This document shows, piece by piece, positions 49,441 to 61,400 of a DNA stretch of 64,000 bases. The stretch comes from Sordaria brevicollis. Its lineage: Eukaryota; Ascomycota; Sordariomycetes; Sordariales; Sordariaceae. The stretch spans positions 1,798,001 to 1,862,000 of the forward strand of contig JAUTDP010000004.1 of the NCBI GenBank assembly GCA_033439795.1, in the 5' to 3' direction. The notes below the pieces were generated by a model. That model was given only the letters and a program-made list of their open reading frames with translations, was not told where the DNA came from and did not search any database. Position 1 is the first letter of the stretch. Each line of letters begins with the position of its first letter. The translations under genes and the position numbers were made by a program.

Positions 49441-51073
49441 ATTAAGTAGAATAGTAAATATATTATTATAAAAAATACTTTTAGAAATAATAACGTAAAT
49501 ACCGTTATCCTTAATATATAAATATCCTATTATTTATATTTAATAATTTCGTTTAATTTATACTTCTAATAACCGAACGATTCTAATAATTATTAATCTT
49601 ACGAAAATATTAAATTTAAAGGTCGGAATAGTAAATTAAAAGCGTACTTCGTTATTTAACGATTATTTAAAAAGAAAAAAATAAAAACGATATATAATAA
49701 CGAATTACCCGCGGGTAATAGTAATCTTAATGATTTATACCCTTATAATAATAAACAAAATACCGGTTAGGAGCCTATATTAATAAAGGGATTTAATTAG
49801 GCTAATTAAATAAATAATATTTAATTCCTTATAGTAATAATATTAACGCTTCGAGGGTAAAAAAACCTATTCCTACTTTTTAATATTCTAAATAATCTTC
49901 TTTTTTATTATATTATAAAAGGGAATTTTAAAGTCTATAATATTCGGATTCTTATTAAGTATATATAAATTATTTACGAAATTCGCCTCCTAGAGATAAA
50001 ATTAAATTCCGAAAATTTACGTTTAATTCTATATAATATAATTTTAAGACCCTTCGACTTTTGAATATTAAAAACGATTAAATTTAAATTTTACTATTAA
50101 TTTACCGTTTTAGTAATTTTTTCTTCGGAATACCCCCTAAATAATTAATAGCCGAAAGATTATTAATTCTAATTATAAACTTATTTCGAAATTAAAGCGT
50201 TCGACCTCCTTTATATTAATAAATTTTCTATATTTAATAATATTATAATACGCCCTACGATTTAAATTATTTTTTAAAAAAAATAAATAGGATATATAAT
50301 TAATTATACGCCGAAAATTCTACTTATACCCGGGATTTTATTTTTATTATATAAAATTTTTATCGCTTAGCCTTCGTTTACCGAACGGGTAATATTATTT
50401 AAAGTTAAAATTATTAAAAATAAGGTTAAAGGTAATAAAGAAATAAATTAGAGGGATATAATAATTTTATTTAATAATTATTTAAAATACTTTATTATAA
50501 TAATATTCGGGAATATATTAAATAAAGTAATTATCGGCAGGACGTATAATAATCGGCAATATTCTAAATAAATATTTCGAATTCCTCCCCTAAAATAAAA
50601 GGATTATATTCTAATTTATAATAATTTAATTTTATAGGCTTTATAATATTCGCCGGACCAACCTAAATTAGGACTAAAAAACGAATTTCTAATAAATAAA
50701 ATTCGCTTCCTATTTTATCTTCTACCCTATTTATAATTAAAGAATATAAAAAAGCTAAATAAACCCCCCGCCCCTATAAATAAAAAATTATATTATATAT
50801 TAATATATTTAAATATTTACGTATTATAGTAATATATTATTCGAATTCGTTCGTAATATATAAATCTTTATTACGATAAATAATATTAATTAAAAAATTT
50901 ATACGTTAAAACGAAATAAAGGGCCCTATATATTATTAATTTATTTATAAAAATTGGAATTAAAGATAAATAAATTAATAGAATAGAATAATATATTTAT
51001 AGAGAGAATTTTCGTTTTTATTAATACGTAATTACGCGTATTATTTCTAAAGATTAGTAAATATCGTATAAAA

Positions 51074-51120
51074 GCGTTTTAAAACGTAGAGTTTCAAAAC
51101 GTAACGTTATAGAACGTAAT
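51074..51120. repeat. 15-16-bp minisatellite, three units
   Basis: Three successive units end in AAAACGTA or AGAACGTA: CGTTTTAAAACGTAGA, GTTTCAAAACGTAAC, GTTATAGAACGTAAT. Confidence 0.5.
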
Positions 51121-51599
51121 ATATATTTTCGAAATTAAATTAGATGTAAAAACTCCTATTATACGGACGGAAATTAAAACGGTATTCGATTAATATATTA
51201 AATCGAAGGTAGGGATATTGGGAGAGGGTAAAATACCCTAACTTTAATATAAATAAGATAATATATAATAATTTAAAAAGAGTATATTTTTTATATTTAT
51301 TATATTATTTCGATATTATTTAATCTATATATTAATAAAATATAGGGGATTTATTCTAAATTTTATATTAATAGCGCGTAGCTTATACGTAAATATAATA
51401 TAAATTATATCTTTCCTTTATTTAAATTTTTCGATAATTATCTTCTTCCCTTCTTATAACCTTTATATACCGTAATAATAATATATATTAAAAATAAAGA
51501 CTTCTAATTATTTTAATTTTTATACAATAAATATACCTTTAAAATTAAAGGGTAAATAATATATACTTAATATTATTTAATTTATTTTAATAATTACGC

Positions 51600-52130
51600 T
51601 TCTAATTCCCTACGCCGCCGGCCCTATACCGCTTTTATATAAATTATAATTTAAATAATTTTTATTCTCCTTTTAAAGGTTAACATTAAAATTATTAAAT
51701 TTACTACCGCGCAATATATTTATATCCGGTTTTATAAATAACCTTTTACCCCTACCGTTTTTAAAAATATATTAATTTTCGATTACGTAACGGGTACGAA
51801 ACCGAATAAATAGACCTATTATCGATAATCTAATATAAATAATAACGTTTATAAATTCCCTCCCAGCCTTAATATAAACGTATTCGAAACGGTCTTTTAA
51901 ATAAATATTATAAAGGTATATAAATAAAAGGCGGGATCGGCTATAGAATTATAAATTATAAAAAATTTGCGGAAATAGGTTAAATATTTATATTACGTTA
52001 TATATCGTCTCTTTAATAGGATTTACGAAATTATATATAATCGTATTTACATTTATTTTAAGGATTATTAAAATTTAAATAAATTTAACGTTTTATAATT
52101 AAAATATTATAATTTCTAATAATTAGCGGG
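51600..52130 (+). pseudogene. Unrecognised coding trace upstream of X2
   Basis: The + strand reads long stretches such as FPPSLNINVFETVF, AGSAIEL and VKYLYYVIYRLFNRIYEI with RIP-type stops. It may be an upstream exon of X2 or another relic. No family recognised. Confidence 0.3.
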
Positions 52131-52149
52131 CGAATAATAATATAATACT

Positions 52150-52400
52150 TCGAATAATAAATAATAAATATTAATAAATTAAATATAAATAGGTATATAT
52201 TAACTTTAATAGGAATTAAAAAGTACCTACGTATATTAATTCTAATAAAAGTCGAAATAATCTTATATATTTTAATTCCTATTAGAATTAATTAATTTAA
52301 TTATTATTTTTATTATTTTAATCCTACGAGAATAAATTATATAGAAGTAAATAATTCTTATAAGAATAAAATATAAAGGGATTAAATTAAAATAAATAAA
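52150..52400. repeat. Cluster of short palindromes
   Basis: TTAATTCCTATTAGAATTAA (about 52280), a related copy in the opposite direction near 52212, AATCCTACGAGAATAAAT near 52319 and ATTCTTATAAGAAT at 52354-52367. The core matches that in the 84-bp array and at 30124-30143. Confidence 0.5.
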
Positions 52401-52869
52401 TTGCCGCGAAATCGAAATTTAAAATAATTTTATCGGCGGTATTTATAATTATTACCGGCGGTATAGCGTTTAATTAATTGCGGCTCCGGAATAGGAAATA
52501 GGGCCGACGGGTACGTAATATATAATACGGCCCTATAAATTATAAATAAAGTAGGTTATATATTATATTCCCTACCTATTATTATTTTAATAATAATTAT
52601 ATTTCGCTTACTAATATAAATAAATTTAATATTAGATATAATTTTCCTATATTTTTATAAAAAGTCCTATCCGTAAATATTTAAATATTTTTACTCACGT
52701 AATAAAGGAACGTATTAAATAAGGTTAAATAAATTATAAATTATATTTAACGCTTTATTTACGATTATAATACGAACGACCTACTACGAAATTTTAAATA
52801 GTATAAGGACGATATATAATAATTAGAAATTAATATTAGAAGGATAATTTAATTCGAAGTAATTTACGA

Positions 52870-54835
52870 AAAAGTTATTTAAATAAAATAGAAATAATTT
52901 AATTTACGATATAAATTTCGGCGTTTTAAACGGTAATTTAATTTTATTAGGGAGCGCCTCTATTTAATTAAATTAATAATTATAATTATTATAATAAATT
53001 ATATATACTTATTTTCTATTTATAAAATCGATTTAACTTTAAAAAATCTTAAGGATAGCGGACCGAAAATACTTTATATTAATAACTTTATATATATTAA
53101 GGTAATTAGTAATTAATATAGTGCATTTATTAATATTCTCTTAAAATTATTTTTTAGGGCGAATATTATTAATAAAAATACCGAATTCGGAATTTATATT
53201 AGACGAATTACCGGGCCCAATATAGCGAAGGGGTTAAGATTAAATTATATTATAAATATCGATAATTATAAATAACGTTTATAAAAATTCTAAATCGGAA
53301 CCGAATAGATTATTATCCGCTTTTATTTAATACGAAATAATTAAATTAGAAGAATATCCGAATTTATCGAAATATTAATAAAGTATAAAGAAGTAAATTA
53401 TCCTTAATTTACCGCCGCGTACAGTACGCTTAAAACGCTATTACAAATTAATAACGTCTTAAAATATAATTTCGCTATATTATATTATACGGATAATATT
53501 AAATATATTTATTTTTATATTTAATATAATAATAAATATAATAATCCGATATTAAGAATTTAAAATAATAAATTATTAATAAAGCCGCTTTTAATCCGCG
53601 GGTCGGATATACGAATAATAGATCCGGATAATTAGAAGGGCGGTAATTAGGGAGCGAATCCTACGCTTAATTAACGTTAAAATAAAATACTTCCTTATTT
53701 TATTAATTAAATTTTTATTATTAATATAAATAATAATTTTTAATATAATCGAATCGGTTGGAATAAATAAGAATTTAAAGCGTTCGAAATATTAGGTTTC
53801 GCTAAATGGAATGCGGTCGAAGATAATACCAATATTAGGCCAATTAATTAACGTATAGATAATACGAAAAGAATTTAAAAAATTACTAAGTAATTAGAAA
53901 CTAATATACGTTTATACGTATATTTCGGATTTTTTAATTAATATAGTAGTATAACCGAATTATAGGATAGAGAATGGAAATATACATTAAAGTTAATAAA
54001 AGTTTATAAATTTAAATCGGAAATTACATTATTAATATATTATATAAAATTCGTTAATAATTATAAATATTATACAGTTAGCGAATTTAAAGGAGCGAAA
54101 ATATTTAAGGAAATAATAATATAAAATTTATTCGGGATTGAAGAGGATATAAATATAATATTTAAAAATTATACGCTTTTAGAATTTATTATTCTTATAG
54201 GAATTAAAAATAAATTAAATATAAAAAGGGATTTTTAGAAGTATAATATATTTTATAAAAGTTTTAGTCGATAAGAAGTAATTTAATATTATAATACCGG
54301 GCAATAATATCCTTTTATTTTTAATTTAATCGATTTAGGGGGATAATTTAAATTATAATTTTATAAAATAGAATAATTAAAATAGTTTAAAGAATAATAC
54401 TTTTACCGAACCTAATAATTATAATAAAAATAATATTACTGTATTAATAAATAATCTAACGGATATATTTAATTTATTCTACGCGAGGGCGACGGATAGC
54501 ATTACTAAACTTTATTAAATTAACCGGGTTAAATAAAAGACGGATAATAATATAAATAAATTAACGTTATAATTTTTAATATTCGTTTAAATTAATATAT
54601 TTAATAATTATAATTATATATTATTAGGAAATTCGGTTAGGGTATAGTAAAATAGCGAATATAATAGTAGATTCGAATTGTTTAATAAAATATAAAATAT
54701 TACCGGAGTAAAATTTAAATTATATTATAATTCCTATATAATTTAATAATATTTAGATAAAAATTAATTAATATATAATATATAATCCTTAGAGGCACGT
54801 TTCGTTATCTACGAAAATAATCCCTAGGTAATTAT
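52870..54835 (+). pseudogene. X2: unrecognised gene, paralogue of X1
   Basis: A single + phase reads FNLRYKFRRFKR, RERLYLIKLII, KNLKDSGPKILYINNFIYI, ANIINKNTEFGIYIRRITGP, FIEILIKYKEV, TAAYSTLKTLLQINNVL, YYTDNIKYIYFYIQYNNKY, NPILRIQNNKLLIKPLLIRG and ILPYFIN*IFIININNNF, and ends near LEARFVIYENNP. Stops are TAA/TAG at Gln/Trp-like sites. The block order equals X1 with lower identity, so X1 and X2 are old paralogues in the same orientation, on either side of the helicase-like gene. Function unknown. It may be about 600 residues or more. Confidence 0.6.
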
Positions 54836-54959
54836 TAATTAAAAATTATAAAACGTATTAGAGAAAAAAAAAAGGAAGAGAAAAGTTGAAAGGAAAATAA
54901 AATACTTGACGCCGTTAAATTATAAATATTTATTATTATTGTAAAGATATTTGAGGGTG

Positions 54960-55958
54960 AATGTGAGATTATATTTAATTTAATTGAAAATTTGTATAGG
55001 AGTTTTGTCGCCCATGGCCAAATCGTACAAAATCGACACAGACCTCCTTTCACTTCGTTCGCGGAGACCCACCCAGTTCCTAGGGTGGGGTAGAGTGTCG
55101 TTGTGGGGTGGTCTGTGCTCAGAGACTAAAGTTGTTATATATCGACTGTTCTGGGATCATGACGACATCACTACCTAGTATATGGTTCGTCTCGAAATGA
55201 CGGGCAGTTTTGGGATGATAGACCCACCAGTAGCACTAACACAGGCTCTAAAAGTTAGCGGCTCCAGCGAACAACAGATGAAAGAACTCGGCCAACCGCC
55301 TACCGCGCGATAGGCGCATAACGATAGAGGGAGGACGAGGGAGGGGTCGTTGAGTCAATGCCGTTCTCTTCCATCTCCTCGAAGCCCAATTCCCGAGCCT
55401 ATTGGCTATCGACTTGACTTGTCAATGCTCACCATCGCAATGGTGCGCGCCAGGAGGTCAGCAGGTAGCAAAAGGCTGCCGCGCCCACTTCGGACTGCAT
55501 CAAGTAGCGTCCAACAATTGGGTGAGATGCAGGTAGGGTCCGATTCAGTGAACGACTAATATGCCCAGCAGTATGTCGATGCGGAACATTTTGGGCGGCC
55601 TGCGCGGGGCAACGACCACCCTATCTTTTGTTCATCAACTTCAAGGTAAAAGAGATGTCAAATTCTCAAGGGGAAAGCTCGGCAAGAAAATGAGAAAGAT
55701 GGACAAGTTGAAACGGTGAGCTGCCATCGGCTTGAATCAACTGGATCATCCCGCCCTTCAACTTGACTGGAACCAAAGGCACCCCTCCAGATACAGCAGC
55801 CAATAATGCTGCCCCCCAGCCATCCAACAAACAGCCGGATACACCATTTTACCTGGTGAAACAGGAAAGCATCGGGGCCATGATGGTATTAACAGGGGTA
55901 AACCGCACCTCCAGACTGACAGTTCCAGAAAGAGCCTCTGCTGGCCCACCTTGCTACC
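54960..55958. other. RIP-free island of normal base composition
   Basis: CpA and TpG return to normal frequency abruptly near 54960 and GC rises to about half. The first 100 bp (54985-55090) match the tail after X1. Short open frames exist (54984-55178, 55350-55559, 55763-56089 on +; 55758-55949 on -), but none has a recognisable domain, good length or supported start, so I call no gene. It is probably single-copy DNA, which RIP spares. Confidence 0.7.
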
Positions 55959-56144
55959 TGTCAGATTGTATGGGGGGATTGATTGATTCTCTGTATCTAT
56001 ATATAATTGTGGAGAACAGGATTCTAGAGCTCTGGTCGGGGGAGCTGGGGGTATCCCTTATTTACCAAGACCTTTTAGGTGGCTGGTAGTACTAACCAGC
56101 TATATACTATTTTAGCCCAAAATACTACCCTAGAATTTAATACA
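55959..56144 (-). repeat. 3' LTR of Ty1/copia element E (left end)
   Basis: On the minus strand the LTR would run TGTATTAAATTC (from 56144) to CAATCTGACA (55959), 186 bp, with GATACAGAGAATCAATCAAT-type sequence near its end as in other fungal copia LTRs. It abuts GGTCTTCGAGTGAGGGGG, a polypurine tract on the minus strand. The 56144 end is secure. The 55959 end is inferred from the TG...CA rule, and an end near 55884 is possible. The right LTR is outside the window. Confidence 0.55.
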
Positions 56145-56250
56145 CCCCCTCACTCGAAGACCGTCTCGATTACCCTTTTAGGGTCGAGAGTAAAACTATT
56201 TACACATTTCCTATTCCCTTTAGTTAATTTACTATTACTTCTCCTACTAT
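56145..56250 (-). mobile_element. Ty1/copia element E, 3' internal end
   Basis: Starts with the polypurine tract complement CCCCCTCACTCGAAGACC. C2 is inserted after 56255 with TSD AATAC. The internal part resumes at 63622. Confidence 0.6.
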
Positions 56251-56255
56251 AATAC
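56251..56255. repeat. TSD of element C2 (AATAC)
   Basis: AATAC before the left LTR recurs at 63617-63621. Confidence 0.88.
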
Positions 56256-56550
56256 TATCACAGGCTTAGCCTAGTAACTATACGTAACTTAGTTACATAC
56301 TTGTGCTAAGGTTATAATTACTATTAAGATAATTACAACCTTACTCGGCTGGCCCGCCGCCGCGGTCGCACAACGACACGGTCGCGGTCCCGGTCACATA
56401 ACCACGCGCGCCCTGCGCGCGCATAGTTTATATGCCATGCCCTTATAAGGGTAGCCACCCGCGTACAACTTCGTTCCCTTTCCTCTTTTCCTTCTTTATA
56501 TAATATTGTATATCCTATTTTATTTACTTTAATTATATTTACCTATAATA
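56256..56550 (+). repeat. 5' LTR of C2
   Basis: 295 bp, TATCACAGGCTTAGCC...CCTATAATA. The hairpin, CpG-rich core and CCCTTATAAGGG box are all present. Confidence 0.93.
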
Positions 56551-56869
56551 ATATATTATACTTTATTATTACGTTTATAACGTATAATTTTCGATTATTT
56601 AAACGTATTAGGATCGTTTTATTCGTAAATCGTTAAATTTAATATTTTTTCTTTTTTTCGATAATTAAAATAATTTCCTTCGTCGCGATAACTTCGACTA
56701 TTAATTATTCGCCAAAGCCGCGTCCTTTTATTTAAAGAATAAAAATAACTTTCTTTTTATCCAACGGATAAAAGTAAGCGCCGTATTTCTCTCTTTCTCT
56801 TTCTCTATTCTTAAAATCGTTTTACAAATTGCAAACCTTCTCTCCATTCGTTAATATTTAATATAAATA

Positions 56870-58470
56870 ATAATAGCGATCCTACGTACTTTTTAGGAAA
56901 CGATAACGAATTCCCTACGACTTTTCGCTCTTTAAATATTAATAAACCTCCTATAATAAACGATTTATTTATTTATAATATTAACGTTTACGTTATTACT
57001 TTATACGAATTTCCTATCCTCTAAAATATTAATAATTTTATTATTACCGTCGAGGAGGACGAAAATAAGGAAGTAATCCCCGAAGATTATTTATCCGGAA
57101 TTAATATTATCGCTAAATACCCCGCTTTTTATTCAATTATCGTACTTATTATTCGTATTTATATTAAAATTCTATTTATTATTAAAAATTACCGCGAAGA
57201 AATATTTATTAACCGTTATATTATTAATAACGTTCAAAATATATTCGACGACGTAAATTTTAAATATTATTAATTTATCGCTAAATACTAATTTTTTAAA
57301 ATTAATAAATTTATTATTAATAAATATAATAATACTTTTCGCGATATTATTTCGAAATTTATAATTTAATTTAATACGAATATTACGGATAAAATTACTA
57401 ATATTAATACTATATTCAACTATTATTAAATTATTAATAACCCTCTTATTTTTATAAAAAAGGAATTTGGCAGCGCCGTTACCCGTTGCGAAATTTTCGC
57501 CGTTTAATATTTCCGTATCCAATCTTAATAGAAAATCGATACCCTCCTTTACTTTAATAAGGGTATTAAAATTATTAAAACGGTTATATTTCTAGGCTTA
57601 AAAATCCTATTTAATATCCGTAAAGAGCTCTAAACTATTTAAAATAATAAGTCTAAAAATATTTAATATTAGAAAATTAAAAAGGAATTTATAAACTATT
57701 TAATTAAACGTTTTAAAAATATTAATTTAATTAACGACGCTAACCGCCGTCTCGAGGAATATTATATAAAAAACCGCCCTTTTATTAAATTTAAATAAAA
57801 GTTTACTAATTTTTATAATTTAATCGGTTATAACGACGTTATAAAAATTTATTACCTTCGTAATAAAATTAATAAACGTTTTCGCAACGGTTTTATTTAT
57901 TATAACCCCCCGGCCGCCAATAACTTCTACGCCTAATTCAATTTATACCGTACTATTACCACTAATTTTGAAAATACCGATTACCGTTAAAAAATAATTA
58001 ATTACGCCTTTAATTTATTTATTATTAATACCGCCCCCGCCGTTAACTTTAACTCTACCCTTCGTATTAATTCCGATAATATTCCTATTAATTAAAATAA
58101 TAATAAAATAGACCTAAACGCCATCGATCTAACCGTATTTATCTATAAAAATATCCTCAATTAGCGTATACGTAAGGGCTTTTACCGTTATTATAATTAA
58201 AAGGGTTATATTAACCGTAATTATACTAATTCGATAAATTATAACGATAAGGGCTATTAAAATAATAAAAGTAAAGGTAATAAAAAGAAGAAAAAACGTA
58301 ATTAGGGCTAATAAATTAAAATTTACGCTATTAACGTTATTCTAACCGCCTTTACCGCCCCCGCCGCTCCGGCTACCGAAAGTAAAAAATATTATAACGT
58401 TTTAAAAAATAAATAACCTTTATACCTAATTACGTATAAAGGCTTTAATAATTATTATAATTCTTAATTA
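56870..58470 (+). pseudogene. C2 gag relic
   Basis: Colinear with C1 gag: VIPEDYLSGINIIAKYPAF, then the capsid region and the zinc-knuckle segment near 58190-58232 (YRYYN.KGYINRNY), with the Cys/His codons again changed to Tyr. The open minus frame at 57172-57522 is antisense shadow. Confidence 0.8.
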
Positions 58471-58499
58471 AAAAGGATAAAGTTTTAAATTCCCCGGAA

Positions 58500-61400
58500 T
58501 TAAAGGGTTTAGAAGAAATACGGATTTAATTTTTAAATAATTCTATTACCCTAAATTTAATATTCCTTTTTTCCTATATAATAACTAATTTGCATAAAAA
58601 TTATTATATTACCTTCGTTAATAATAAATACTCCGTATTCGCTTTTATCGACCGTTCTTTTATAATAAAAAATAACTTTCCGCGTTTTAAATTTCAACGC
58701 CTAAAGAAATTAATTTTAGCCGATAATATAATTAAAAATATTATTTTTAAGGGGGTAAGGGCTAAACTCCGTATTAGATTTTATAATAAGGTCGTTACTT
58801 TCTTAATATATAATATTTCCCCTAAATACCCTATAATTTTAAATTTCCTATAAATATAATTCTATAAACTTAAAATTAATTATAATATATATAATATATA
58901 ATTTAAATACTACTATAGTCGTTATTTTATTATAAACCTATTTAATAAACTAACCGTAATATTACGTACTATTTTTAATAATATTACGGTCGCCGTTATT
59001 AAGGCTTTACCTAAATTTATTTTAATAATAACCTTCTTTAAAAAGAATACGCCGGCTTTTAAAACTACTTCCCTAACCGCAATATAAAAGTTAACCCTAA
59101 TAATTATACCCTCGGTTACTCTTAAAACGAAATCTATTCCCTAAAATAAATTTATTCCCTAAAAGAAGTCTACTCTTTAAATTAACCCCGCTCCTATTTA
59201 CAATTTACCCGCTCCCGAACCCTCCTAATTTCCTATTCGCTATAATATTACCCCGCTTAAAGTTTTAATTATTAGCCGAATTAGTATTAAAGTCCAAAAT
59301 ATTTCAAAAATAACCGCTCTCTTTGTTAAAATTAAAAGCCCTATAATTTATAAGCCCTATATTAAATTGAACGGTCGGCGTATATTAACTAATATATATT
59401 ACGAATATAGTCCCCGTTCGTTTAAAACGGTAAATAACCTATTAAATTTAAAGGATATTAAAAAATTTAACGCTACTACGTTTAATTTCCTATATAAAAG
59501 GGATAATTTATAATTTATAATTATAATATACGTAAAATTCGAACGTTTAGCCGCTATTTACGAATTTAATAAAATTACCCTAATTGAAGAAATTGTTAAC
59601 GATATTTAAAATAAGGAAGGTAAGAAATATAAAAATACGTTATTAAAGAACCTTTATAATTTTATCGAAATTATAGCGGGTAATAATTCTAAAAATAATA
59701 TTAAAACCGCGGTTTTAATAAAATTATTAAACCTAACGGGTAATTTTAGCCAAAATACTCCTATATATAAAGAAATTATTTATTAAATTATAATAATTAA
59801 AATCGCTAAGTAAATTAACCTTAATAAAATTATAAAGGAAAATGCGAAGAAGTTTTTTAAAAAAAATCGACGGTTAATATTATTAAAAGAAGAAATTATA
59901 ATTAAAGTCCCCGAATGGTATTATAAGAATATTTTAGCTTTCTTACCCCAATTAGCGGAGGAGGTCCTACTTTATTATATTTATAATTATAAAATTGAAT
60001 TATTACTAAATATTAAACCGCTTAACGTTCGCACTCGCTTAACGTCCCTTATCGAAACTTCGGTTATTAAATAGTAAATTAATAATAATCTTCGTAAGAA
60101 TTTTATCCGCCCTTTATAATTAACCGCGGTTACCCCTATCCTTTTAATTAAAAAACCGGATAGCGGAGTCCGAATTTATATAAATTATAAAAATATTAAT
60201 AATATTACCCTAAAATCCCGCTACCCGCTCCTACTAATTAAAAAGACCCTAAATTCGATTTATAAAATAAAGATTTTTACCAAATTAAATATTATTACTA
60301 TATTTAATTAAATATAAATTAAAAAAAATTACGAATAATTAATTATATTTATTATTTATTTCGGCTTATTCGAATTTTTAATTTATCCGTTTAACTTTTA
60401 AAATACGCTAAATACATTTTAAAATTATATTAATAATATCCTATATAATATCTTCGACGTTTACGTAACCGCGTATCTTAACGATATCCTAATTTATTCC
60501 AATAACGAAAAAGAATACGAACGGTATATTAACGAAATTTTAGAACGAATAATTAAAGTAGGATTACAAATCGATATTAATAAATACGAATTTTATATAA
60601 TACGTACAAAGTATTTAAGTTTAATTATTACGCCCAGTAATATCGAAATAAATCCCGAAAAAATCGTTATTATTATATTATAATAAATTCCCGATTCTAA
60701 ATATTCGTTATAACGCTTCCTAAATTTCGCTAATTTTTATTAACGTTTTATAAAATACTTTTCGATTATAATAAGGCCACTTTATAAATTAATTAAGAAA
60801 ATAATACCCGTAAATTAAAAATAAATAAAGCGGTATTAAAATTCTTTTAAAGTATTAAAGAAAACCTTTATAAATAAATTAATTTTATATATTTACAATT
60901 AATTTAAACTAATTATTATAAAGATAAACACTTCAAACTAAGCTTATAGAAAAACCTTATCGCAATACAATAATAATAATATTTTACAACCGGTCGCTTA
61001 TTTTAATTAAAAATACTCCGCCGCCGAATATAATTATAATATCTATAATAAAGAATTACTAATTATTATTAAAGTATTAAAGGAGTAAAAACCAAAATTT
61101 AAAGGAGTATAATAGCCGTTTAAAATCCTTACGGATTATCGGAATTTAAAAATATTTATAACGAATAAGTAATTAACGCCCCGCTATATAAAGTAATCTT
61201 AATTCTTATTTTATTTCAATTTTATAATTAAATACCGACCGGATTCCCTCCAAATTCGCCCCAACGCCCTTAACTATAAACCAAAAAATATCCTTAAAAA
61301 TATAAATAATAAATAGTTATTAGTATGCAATAAGGTCCTACTAAATAAAAACCTCTTCGTTAATAGCGCCTTTATTTTAAAGCCGGAGGACGAACCGGAC

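Larger units (their letters stand above)
48291..51599. other. Anonymous RIP-mutated DNA between Y and X2
   Basis: No domain recognised on either strand. It contains an inverted repeat near 48970-49003, a 196-bp duplication (about 49081-49440) and a small 15-16-bp repeat (51074-51120). No LTR ends were found. Confidence 0.5.

Noticed and set aside
54984..55559. Two + frames of 64-69 codons in the RIP-free island
   Set aside because: No domain, no supported start and no conservation visible; normal GC DNA gives such frames by chance.
55763..56089. 108-codon + frame across the copia LTR boundary
   Set aside because: It runs from host DNA into the LTR of element E, so it cannot be an old conserved gene; chance frame.
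57172..57522. 116-codon minus frame in C2
   Set aside because: Antisense to gag in an element whose coding strand is +; the C1 copy does not keep it open.
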